From assembly GCA_030760725.1 (NCBI GenBank), contig JASWHV010000018.1, forward strand, positions 17,206,273 through 17,270,272: a stretch of 64,000 nt of DNA. The letters are read 5' to 3'. A program made the translations under genes and the position numbers. The notes beneath the pieces are model-generated. The model was not told where the DNA came from and made no database searches. It was given only the letters and a program-made list of their open reading frames with translations. The stretch's first letter is position 1; every line of letters starts with the position of its first letter. The stretch is from Neostapfia colusana. Lineage: Eukaryota; Streptophyta; Magnoliopsida; Poales; Poaceae. Below are positions 12,083 through 22,720 of this stretch, piece after piece.

Positions 12083-12370
12083 ATAGCGAAGTGAATCTAT
12101 GTGTATATTTTGTCATTAATTTTATTTTTGACCGATATTTCACATTGCATGATTATTAATATGTTGTAGGAGTAGATACAATTCCTTAGTTGTATGCTAT
12201 TATTAAATAAATTTGAAAGATTTCTACACAACTGATAAATAAATGTCTCATTATAAGACACTACTCAATCTAGTATATGTTGGAATCACTAATTTACATT
12301 GGATTTAATTTCTTCGAGCAATACCTTAATTGGAAGAAATCAGACCTTCTTCCCATCATCTAAAGTACTA

Positions 12371-13243
12371 GTTAGCATTCAAATATTTTTAAAAAAGAAA
12401 GGTTAACATTAAAATGAACTTTTTACCAAATATTATATTAACCTTAATGTGATCATTTTTACTTTGAGTAATAATCATAACACTTCCATTATCTCTTTAT
12501 CTAGTTCCATCGATTCAACTCCATTAAACTAGAAACAATGTCACTTATTTTTTTCATAAAATTTATTTGTGATGCATATCTCTTCATTAATACTATATCT
12601 GTAGGATTTTATTCTGTTACATGATCATTTATTTGTTGCAAGACCGGATGCATTTCTATATTTTTGCACTACACTTTGATACAAACAAATAAAAGTTCGG
12701 ATATAAACAACCTGTGCTACTCTAGTAGCACCGTATTTTTTACGAATTGTCTGGTAACATTTGAATGATTATTTTTCAGAAATGTAATGCTCCAATAAAT
12801 TTCTAAATTTCTGTTAACATTCAAATATTGTGAAAAAAGAAAGGTTAACGTTCAAATGAGTTTCTTCACCAAATATTATATAACCTTAATGTGCCCTTTT
12901 TTCACTTTAAACAATCATGTCACATCCATTATCTCTTTGTCTAATTCCATGGATTCAACTCCATTCATCTATATACAAAAAGTCACTTATTTTTGAACCA
13001 CAAGTTTTTGTGATGTATATCCCTTCACTAACACTATATCTGTATTTTATTCTTTGCATGATCATTTATTAGTTGCAGGATTGGATACATTTCTAAATTT
13101 GTGTACTGCACTTTGACACAAACAAATAAATGTTAGGCTGTAAACAATTTGCCCTACTTTACGAGCATTATATTTTTTTAGGAATTGTCTGATAACATTT
13201 GACTGATTACTTTTCAAAAATAAAACAACCCAATAAATCTCTT
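12371..13243. repeat. Diverged tandem duplication, period about 442 bp
   Basis: Copy 1 (12371-12806) and copy 2 (12813-13243) match along their whole length with small indels. Paired landmarks are AAAGAAAGGTTAAC, CATTATCTCTTT, GATGCATATCTCTTCA against GATGTATATCCCTTCA, and ACAAACAAATAAA. They lie 0.4-1.3 kb upstream of the zinc-finger gene. No terminal repeats or coding frame were found, so the origin of the unit is unknown. Confidence 0.85.
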
Positions 13244-13302
13244 AACATAAAGATGTTTTTTTAGTAACATGATATATACAACTCTTTTTTCAACATTTTA
13301 AA

Positions 13303-13831
13303 TATCTAACTAAGAGTGGGCACGATTAACCAAAAACCGCAAAACAAGACCGAACCACACCAAAATGCGGTTTACCGATATTTCTGTTAAATTTTGTTTT
13401 ATTTTTTTGTACTTCAGTTAAAATATTTTTTGCCATTTTCACGTCATATTAACAGAACTACCAATTTATCCAAAATTTTAAAATTTTAACACAAACTACC
13501 CCACAACCCATAAAAACAAATCACAACAATACTAATCTTCGATCTAAACAATTTTTTCTCACAGCCTGACCTACATTTGATAATTTCCATACATCACTGT
13601 CCCTTACTTGTCCTTCTTGTATGTTTATTGATATTTCTTGTGTGTTTACTATCATTTTTGTTTAATAAATTATATTATATTCTAAGATACGGTTAAACGT
13701 TAAATCAAACTAAATTAATCGCAACCGAATTGTGTGGCTATGACTTATTTTATATCATGTGCGGTTATCAATTTTTCACAACCTAAATTCTCTGTAACCA
13801 AATTAACCGGATGCCGACACCTATATCTAAC
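13303..13831. mobile_element. Non-autonomous hAT-type element with 8-bp TSD
   Basis: The element is 13311-13823 (513 bp), flanked on both sides by the identical 8 bases TATCTAAC (13303-13310 and 13824-13831). The left end TAAGAGTGGGCACGATTAACC resembles the inverted right end TAGGTGTCGGCATCCGGTTAA. Both ends carry the GTGGGCA/GTCGGCA core and the subterminal GGTTAA/AACCG words common in grass hAT elements. No transposase is encoded. The 8-bp duplication and the end form are seen directly; superfamily membership follows from them. Confidence 0.8.
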
Positions 13832-15540
13832 ATCAATATGAAAGTAATTAATGGTATCAATTTTGAAATGTTGAAGAATAATGGAAATTGTCAAATCAAG
13901 TTAACATTGAAAAGAAAGTTTAATTCTTAGAATGAACAAATAAACTATTGGATCAGCATATCAAATTTTACAACTTTTCAACTTAGAAAACCTCAAAAGT
14001 AAGAAATGTTAAGTTAGAATAATAGTTTCAAGATGAAAAAGGTTCCGACTTGGAGGTATCAAGGAAATGTTTCAAGTACAAGGTATTTAAATTCAGTGTT
14101 TAGTATTTGGTAGAAATGTTTTAGATATATATTTTTTAGTTGAAAAGAAAAACTAAATATAGTAATCAAGGTACCTGCTACCAAGCAACACTGATGGAAG
14201 TGGGGAAGATGGTGACTGGAGGCACCATATGCTCACCGCTTCCTCATTGTTACTATAGGCATGGTGGAATAGGATTTGTGTACCGGGGCCGGCCGAGAAC
14301 AATATGACAACACAAAAGAGCTATATGTGACACGGCAGCGGAGGATCAGATGAGCTTTGGTGACCCTAAATAGCGTGGCAATGAATGACGCTGCCAAGCA
14401 GAGATAATAAAGGGAGTCAAGGAGACAATAATGAAGTGAAACTGAAAAAAGTATGGCCCTGATTAGGAAAAAATAAGAAAGAATATGACGTTTTTGGTAA
14501 CACATGCACAACAAATTAAATGCTTCTATTGCTTCTAATTAAGGAGCCATACAAGTGTACTATTAGGAGTTATAAAAGGGTATGTTACAATGTGTGGTTG
14601 TAGAGTACTATCACACCTCAATATGTAAAAATCAACAGAATACATAGTGCAGAAACAGACAACACCAAATTGATTTTTTGGAGCAGCAACTAATTTGATT
14701 TGAATTCAAATAAATAAGCCAAGTAACAAAAGTTGTTCCTGATACTTTTGTCTAACTGTAAAAATTTTTTTTAACAAACTAGAGAGCTTTAGAAATATTT
14801 TCAATGATAATTATTGCTGGTAGTAACTTTTCGAATCCTTATGGAGTATTAAAATTTTTGGCTCAATAACTAAATATTTCAAACATGTTGGTTAATTGAT
14901 CCTAGTTAGACTGTCAGAAATAGAAATTTGTGTAATGAAAAATCGACTGTTGGCTGCACCTATCTTCCTTCCCTCTTCTTCCATCTCGGGATAGAGGATG
15001 CCCATGCACGGCAACACACCCACTTGAGTGTCCGGCCACGTAAGACTGCCTCGAAGCATAAAAGGGCACCCCTCGTCAACGCCTCCGCCCTTCCTTGCAC
15101 ACCCCCATCGTCCACCTCGGCCTTCCCATCTTGTTTCTCTATGCCTCTCCACCGTTGCCACTGAAGCAAGCTCTAACCACATCGCGTCGCGCCATTGCTG
15201 CCCAGCCCAGGCTGAGGCTTAAGCCTGAGGGTCGACGCGTGCAACCTCACTCGATCTCCCTGACGCGCCCAACCTCTGCTTCCCACTCGAAGTATAACGA
15301 ATAGAGCTTTCTTATTTGAGTCTGGCTGCTAAGACCTCCACCATGTCACCAGCACGATTCACCTGCTCCAGCAAACGTGAGTCCTATTCATTCCGTGTCT
15401 AGCTTCTCAACTTCCAGATGCAGATTACTTTGCATTACAGTTGACATGAGACACGGTGACCAAGCCGGGTTTCAAGGATTCCTAATCGCCGACCCTCAAC
15501 CACACCATCCCTGTCGCTGGGCCCCCTCCTCCATACTTCC
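13832..15540. other. Intergenic, no supported gene
   Basis: AT-rich to about 14900, then GC-rich (14960-15300) with overlapping open frames on both strands, as expected from composition. No domain, splice-consistent gene or terminal repeat was recognised. The last five bases (CTTCC, 15536-15540) should be one half of the target duplication of element A; the partner lies outside the window. Confidence 0.45.
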
Positions 15541-18500
15541 TGACACGACCCCACGGTCTTATCGAGCCAGGATCACGCTGAGGGGTGCTGCGTTGCACAG
15601 TACCGTATAACACACATCAAAGGTACAAAGCAGAAGCAAAACTTTTATTACATAAAGTGGTTTATGAACATTTGTACATCAAAATAAGTCCAGTCTACAC
15701 TCACGGGCGTAGACTACGCATCAAGTCCACGTCCAGCCCTTGAACGTGTCCTTGCTAGCACACACGCACACTAACTCTGCGGCGTGCACGACTCCCACTC
15801 GACGGGGTTCCCCTCCTGGGGTTCTGTCTCCTCTTCGGGAGTCCCTTCCTCATAGAACCCTGCAAAAGCTTCAAACACAAGCAGTGAGCACGAAGGCTCA
15901 GCAAGTCTGACCCGTCTCACCTAAACATGGAACTTCTACATGAGGGGTGATGGGTTGCATGAGGTAAAAATCATTTGCAAGGACTCGCCTAATTAGTAGA
16001 ACCTTACTTTTAAGTTTTAGCAACAGGTTGTGGAGAACCTTACGCTAAGGCACATGAGAGAGCCGCAATCATACAAGAAACGCATTTCTCTCATGTACTT
16101 TACCCAAAGTTGAAAAGAACTTTAGTTAGCTCTAAACTACAACAATTCATTAACAATCAAAGTCCATCTTTCAATCAGCAACATTTTAACATGTAACTAG
16201 CCTGTTATTTCTACGTCACGGTACAGTGAACAAGTGGTACTCACTGACCGTGAGGTACGGCGATTATAATCGATTTACACCTGCAGGGTTACCCGAACAA
16301 CCCCGTCACGTACGCCCGTACTCGATGTTGCCTACAACAACCATCACGGACGCCGTACGCAACCACCTTTCGCCCGTCAGCCAAATATTGAACCGGTCCC
16401 ATCATCCCGAGCAAGAGGTCTATGCACGCGCATCTCCGTGCCGCCAGCCGATTTACACCTCGAGCTCTCAACCTACCCTCTGAACGACGGGCAATGCCTC
16501 AATACCCAGCTACCCGAGTTACATCGGTTTCCCGGTTCCCATATAACCGGTAGGTCTTCGGTACTGTTCTAGCTTCTTCAACAGGCCCGCACACGGCTCG
16601 GTCCTCAATTGACACAAGCGGAGCTATAGCACACAGGCCCCCAAAGTCCTGCTGCCCTTACCCTCCGCTCGGTCTCATTTTTCTTGCCATGTGTATCATG
16701 TGCTATCTCTACCCGAGTCGAGTTCCTCTAGCCTATGCTCGCGAGTAGTTCCAACTACTCGAGTTGTACCGAATCCTACACTATCTTAGCATTGCAGTAG
16801 CTAACGGGGTTTGCAATCTTAAACCCAACCCATGGTTTTTTTGGCTTTGCAGTTGGGTTTCCAAACAAGAGTCTAATGCAAGGAATCATAATGCTCAAGT
16901 AAGTGCTCAAAACAATAAAAATTTATAAAACGGTTAATGTAAACCGGAGCTTGCCTTGCTGGTCTTGGTCGTAGGCTAGCTGCTCCTCCGGAGTAACGAA
17001 GTCTAGGACTTCGGGTTCCTCCTCGACCTTAGCGACTACATGATATACAAGTATATATATCAATTAAATGCATTTGATTTGACTTTTAAACTTGTGAAAT
17101 CTATAACTCTTAATAGACAAACCCAATGACTGTGAAACTTTTACTGTGGCTTGGTTACAACCTAACAAGAGACTTGGTCAAGTTTTAGTTGCAGCAAAGC
17201 TCATTTGAGCCCTCCACAATTAATTATGTACTTGACCTTAATTGAAGGCTTTTAGGGTATTCTAAGGATTTTCATGAAACAAACTATGACTTTCTGAAAA
17301 CTAGATTCTCAGAGGTTTCTAATGGAGTTTGTCTCACTTAATTTGAAGGTTCCTAGCTAAAGATATGAGCTAAACAATTTCAGAGGAAATTCTGAAAATG
17401 TTTCTGAACATTTTCTATTTTCTCTGGAACAGTTTCACTAATCACACCATTAGTTGGATCAAATGAGCTCAAATGGATCTGAAACTTTTATGGTAGTTCA
17501 GGGATATTTTGGTGAACATTTCAGCAAAATTTCAGGATTCTCCAGTTAAAATTCCAAACAGTTTAAATTTTGAGGAATTAATTCTGGAGAATTAAGGATT
17601 TTCATGAAGTGAAACTTGATTTGCTGGAAAGTGCTCAGAGAGCTGAGTCCAACAAAATTTGGTTCACTCGATTTGGAGCTTTCTAGCCAAAGTTATGAGG
17701 ATTTGAAGATTGAATGAAATCTGAAAATTCGAGGAAAAGTTTAAATCTGCCGGGGCCCGCGGGGACACGTGTTAGGCGCGGAGGCGACAGCACACTGAGG
17801 CCCACAGAATTTTTGCGCGCCAGCACAACAGATCCCGGCCGCAGCCCGATCCCGATTTAAAATATCTCCCGCTGATAGCTGGGGTCCACCCCCTTCGTCT
17901 ACCTCCCGCCGCCCGCGCTCTGCCGCCGGGGAACCTCGCCGGAGAGCTCGCCGGCAGCTTCTGTGGAGCTCCAAACTTCACGATCTTGGCAGCCCCTGCC
18001 TACTTTCACTCGGGGAACAGGATTCTGGGGTCAGCTCGTCATGGCAATGGCCGGTGCATGGTCGGCGACGAGCCGCCACCTCGAAAAGACTTCGGCCGTG
18101 TCAGCTGACTTCTCTAGCACCTCAACTACTCGAGAAATCGCTCGGGGAGCATCAGTGGACCTCAGGGAAGGTCGACATGAGCTTGAAGCAGCTTGGGGGA
18201 AGCCCAAAGTAGGTCCTCACCATGCGCCCGATGACTCCCGCTTGCTCCGCCGTCGGTAAACTTCGAAATACGCCGGGTACAGAGGTTCTCCGGCCAAAGG
18301 TTGTGAAAGCAACTTGTGCGTTACCGTGTCTAGTGTATGTGAGAGCGGATTGAGGCCCTCTAATCCTTCCTAGAGTAAGAATTTGACAGAACCGCACCCA
18401 AAGGTCGTTCTGCACCCAGAAAGGGGAAAACTGGAAATTCACCGCCGGTGAGCAAGCACTCGGGCTGTGGCTCGGGGGTGAGCAGCACCGGTCACCAGCG

Positions 18501-19575
18501 CGTACAAGGGTGCCTTGGCTCGGGCGTGACAACTCCTCGGTTGGGCTGTCCACGGGAGCCCGAGGTGCGGCGGTTTTAGGTCACCGAATTGGACTTTCGG
18601 TATAGCAGAGATCAATCGGTCTCGGCTGAGTTTTAGCAACGGGGAAGAAGGAGGGGGGTTCCTAGTACCTTGCCGTAGCTCTGGAGGGGATGGGAAGGCT
18701 GTGATCGGCGCTCTCCGATCGGTTCTGAGCAGCGGAAGGAGTTGTTCCGGCGCTGTGTTCTTGCGGGGAAAGAAATGGCGATAGCTTCGGCCGAGGAGGG
18801 GGGAGAACGCCTTAAGAAGGCTCTGAACCGCCTCGTGCCAACGCGTGGCGAAGCAGCTGCTGGCGCGGCGGCCTCCCCTGGTGGCAATCGCAGCCGCAGC
18901 TCGGCGACCCGAGTGGAAAAAGTCTCAGTCTGTTGCTTTGTACCAGTGACTGACATGTGGGTCCCACCCGGGGTTTTAGCCTCTGAAATTCACTCCTAAT
19001 CACTGTTGTAAACAGTGAGCCCCAAAATACCCATGGTGATTCAAATTATTCACCCATGAGCCATTTGAATTGATTAGGATGCAAATTGGGTTTGGATTGA
19101 ATGAATTTCAGCACATGTTCAGTTTGAAATTCAAATAAAGTTTTAATTTGCCCCACTTAGCTCATGTCAAGATCAACTCCAAATGGAGTGAAAATTGGTG
19201 TTTGAGCTCACAAAAATGTGCTGAATTAGAATATGCCTCCCACTTTTGAATTCATGGGATAAAAACAGTTTGAATTTGAATATGGTTTCAAACTGCCCTC
19301 TTTCTAGCTATACCAAAAATGACCTCAAAAAGGTTTTGAATTTGGGTGAAACTTGGCATGGACATCCTTAGAAATGTGTAGGAGTTTTCATATGCCCAGC
19401 CCCTCTATATAACATGTGGGAAATACCACTTTTGCAATATGTGAGTTTGTTCTCTAATGAGCATGTTGATGGTGGTTACTTGCTCTTCATTTGTGTTCAT
19501 CAACTTTCCTCAAATGAGGTGTGTGTGTATGGTGATGAACACTTCAAATATGTGTCAAAAACTGAGGCCCTTACA
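15541..19575 (-). repeat. 3' LTR of element A (about 4.0 kb)
   Basis: Read on the minus strand it starts TGTAAGGGCCTCAG at 19575 and ends GGGGTCGTGTCA at 15541, the same ends as the plus-strand LTR 39024-43020. It holds a TATA-like TTATATAGAGG near 19405, a GC-rich middle (17740-18950) and a polyadenylation-like signal in the end that reads AATAAAAGTTTTGC on the minus strand near 15640. Open frames in the GC-rich part occur on both strands and are not genes. Confidence 0.9.
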
Positions 19576-19610
19576 TTCCTCCACCCTTAAAAGAATCTCG
19601 TCCCGAGATT
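19576..19610 (-). promoter_or_regulatory. Element A polypurine tract and adjacent hairpin
   Basis: AAGGGTGGAGGAA (19588-19576), the plus-strand primer, abuts the LTR. It has one pyrimidine inside the G run, unlike B, C and D. Next to it AATCTCGGGACGAGATT (19610-19594) folds into a 7-bp stem with a 3-base loop. Confidence 0.8.
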
Positions 19611-19644
19611 ATAAGGTGAAAATGAGAGAGAGGACGGTGGAAAA

Positions 19645-20188
19645 TTACCGGATATGCGACGTGAAAAAGTCGGGGTAGTTAGCGCGAAGAAATCCTTCGC
19701 TCTCCCATGTCGCTTCGTCCATGGAGTGATTACTCCATAGAACCTTATAGAACCACAACGTACGGTTGCGTGTGATTCGGGCCTTTTCGTCAATAATCTG
19801 AACCGGTTCCTCCCGATAGGTGAGATCCGGTTGCAGTTCTTCAATGTCTTCCAGCTGACCGGTAGTTGATAGCTTGAGACACTTCCTCAGCTGGAAAATG
19901 TGAAAGACGTCATGCACACCGGAAAGTGCTACTGGTAATTTCATCCGGTATGCTACCGATCCACATCTTTCGGAAATCTGAAATGGACCGATGAATCGGG
20001 GTGCCAACTTTCCTCTCACCCCGAATCTGTTTACACCCTTCATTGGAGACACACATAGGTATACGTGATCCCCGACTTCGAATTGTAATGGGCGTCTTCT
20101 CCGGTTCGCATACTGTTTTTGACGGGTTTGGGCGGCTTTCAGGTTCGCTTGAATCAGTCGAACCTTTTCTTCCGCGTTGTTGACAATG
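19645..20188 (-). pseudogene. Element A integrase C-terminus and chromodomain
   Basis: This is the last part of pol, ending at a TAA at 19645. It shows the integrase tail (FGVRGKLAPRFIGPFQI, VHDVFHIFQLRKCLK) followed by a chromodomain (PVQIIDEKARITRNRTL, VLWSNHSMDEATWESEGF). In plant chromoviruses the chromodomain steers integration toward heterochromatin. The piece is open but separated from the rest of integrase by the solo LTR insertion at 20188/20189. Confidence 0.88.
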
Positions 20189-21810
20189 TGTGAGACCTAT
20201 GTGTGCTGAATACATTGGCAATTAGGATAAAAGTTAGCATTAACATTCAAAGTTTTGAATATTGCCAAAAGATTCTTCTGTGGCAAGGTCCGACAAGTTC
20301 TTTGTTAGGTCCGCCAAGTGTTGGCAAGGTCCGACGCAAGGTCCGGAGAGCTCCTGCAAGGTCCGAAGAGCTTCTGTGAGGTCCGGAGCTTGTTTTTAGG
20401 GAGCTCCCGTGAAGTTCAACTCGTAGAACTGCAGCGTCTTGTTTTTGCTTTTAACTCGCAATGTTTCAAACTTGCTTTATGGGAAGGTTTGCTTAGTATT
20501 AATTTGCTAATTTTTTGGTGTGTTTTGGTGGTTATGGCTGTTATCATTTGATATGGTTTGCAACATGCTTATGTGATGTGCTCATGTAAGGTGTTGTGGT
20601 TTTCGAACTAACGTGAGTCAAGTCGAGGACTTGTGCTCGGAAGAATTGGTTGTTTATTCATGTGTAGGTGTTGCTTGAGTTCAATACATGGCTGGTGACG
20701 GGATCCTTGGACTAGTCTCAGGGAGGAGATGAGGTTCCAACAACCAAGTTCGGGAGGAGCTGTGGTTGAGTTGATCGGGAGGCCGCGCAGCATGTTTGGA
20801 TCAAGGGCAGTGCATATGAAGGTTGCGTGTACATCGTTGGAAGGTGTTTGCACGTGTGCAAGGAGTGCATGGACGTGGCAACATTGTTCCAAGGCGTGAT
20901 GAACAGAAGTGGACGTAAAGAATTGGTTGGAATGGTCCAACCGGCTGGATTGCGTACTCAGGCTGAGGCTGTCGGATATGGCTCAAACATGGAAGATTTG
21001 AGTTGGTTATGATAGGATTTCGTGCTAGGCACAAAGTTGAGTTGTTTTAGGAATGTTTAGGACATTCCTAAGGTGTTTGGAAATCTCACGATTGCTTCTA
21101 TTTGCGAATAGGAGAGTCCTGAGCAGTTATGGTAAGTTAGGATACGAGTCCAATTAGGAGTAGGAGTCCTAGATTGGATTGTTTAGCCTGAGGGCTGGCT
21201 ATAAAAGCAAGGGAGGCCAGAGCTCTCGTGGGTAGAGAACTTCGGGCTGTTCCTCTTGTGTTTCTATTGAATAAAGTTCATAGTTTCGAGGAGTTTTTGT
21301 GCCTTGTTCGTCCGACTTGTTTTTCGTCAAGTCTTTCTCGCCGAGTTTCTGGACATACCGATGTTGCTTCGGCGTTTCGTTCATAACTCGAGTTTTACAG
21401 ATCCGATTGACGTAATTCTTTTTGGGTTGTCTTCACAGCTAAATTATCTATCATCTGTGAAATTTTCACGAGCTTCGGATCTGTAGTTTTGGAGATAGAC
21501 GAGTTTCTTTGCAGCGTTGCAGATCTGTTTTATATCGGGTAGAACAGATTGATCTTCGTTTAATGTTTTGATCGTATCTCAAGTTTTACTTCGTGTTTTC
21601 AAGTGATTCTTGTTGCATTAGATCCGTGACTTGATTCTCTACCTCTCTACTTGATTTGTCACGGTTGAACACGTTTGAAAACACTTGCACACACGGTTTC
21701 TTTAACCGATTGATTTTTTGCTGAGGGGTTTTTGTTGTTTCCGCTGCGAAAAGTTTTAATCTACCATTCACCCCCCTCTGGTAGCTTTTCACGTGCTCTT
21801 CGATCCTACA
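20189..21810 (+). mobile_element. Solo LTR (1.6 kb) inserted in element A, TSD CAATG
   Basis: It begins TGTGAGACC and ends GATCCTACA (TG...CA), flanked by CAATG at 20184-20188 and 21811-21815. Removing it rejoins the integrase frame of element A. A promoter-like CTATAAAAG (21199-21207) and AATAAAG (about 21269) fix the orientation as plus. Six GGTCCG words are clustered between 20286 and 20390. The C-rich end before GATCCTACA resembles SIRE/Maximus-type copia LTRs, but that is an impression only. No internal region is present, so it is a recombination product of a full element. Confidence 0.8.
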
Positions 21811-22720
21811 CAATGTCAATCCCGAAGGTGACCCTTTCGCCAGACTCACACCAATTCAGTGGTGTGCGACATTTCCGCCCGTATAGCGCCTCATAAGGCG
21901 CCATCTTTATGCTGGCTTGGTACCCATTGTTGTACGAGAACTCGGCTAACGGCAAGTGATCATCCCAATTCTTGCCGTGGTTGATAGCGCAAGCTCGTAG
22001 CATGTCTTCTAAGATTTGGTTTACCCACTCGGTTTGCCCATCCGTTTGCGGGTGGTACGCTGAACTACGGATCAGCTTCGTCCCCAAGGTAGCGTGCAGC
22101 TGCTCCCAGAAACGGGACACAAATAAAGTGCCCCGATCCGATATGATTGTACGGCGTACGCCGTACAAGCATAGGATCCGTGAGATGTACAGTTCAGCGT
22201 ACTTTTTGGCATTGTAGTTGGTGTTGACCGGGATGAAATGGGCAACTTTGGTCAGTCGGTCGATGATTACCCATACGAGAATCATGTTTCTGAAAGGTGG
22301 TGGGTAAACCGACGATGAAATCCATGCTCACATCCTCCCACTTCCAGGAAGAACGCCCAGTGGTTGTAGCAGTCCCGGTTTCCGCATATGATCTGCCGTC
22401 ACCCTTCGACATGTATCACACTCGGACACGTACTTTGCGATCTCCCGCTTCATCCGTGTCCACCAAAACTTGCTTCTGAGTTCTTGATACATTTTGTTGC
22501 TGCCGGGGTGAATAGAAAATTTTGATAAGTGAGCCTCATCAAAAATTTTCTTCCGTAACTCCGGGTTACGGGGTACGACAATCCGGTCCTTGAACCATAG
22601 GACGCCGTCTCCGTCCTTCCGGAAACATTTCAACTCCCCACTGTCTACACGTCTCCGCAAGTGCGACATGCCCTTGTCATGTTTCTGAGCTGCCGCTATT
22701 TCTTCACGGATGGTGGGGAT
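21811..22720 (-). pseudogene. Element A integrase (zinc and catalytic core)
   Basis: The minus-strand frame runs from the zinc region (KFSIHPGSNKMYQELRS, YVSECDTCRRV) to the DDE core (MDFIVGLP near 22320, TIISDRGTLF, QTDGQTEWVNQ) and ends at the solo LTR. Two single-base indels, near 22345 and 22268, move a short stretch that includes the first catalytic Asp out of frame and then back. The right end at 22716-22720 (GGGAT) is the target duplication of element B; the coding sequence resumes at 37498. Confidence 0.88.

Noticed and set aside
14892..15304. Cluster of five overlapping frames near the left end of element A
   Set aside because: GC-rich composition; frames conflict on both strands and match no family I recognise.
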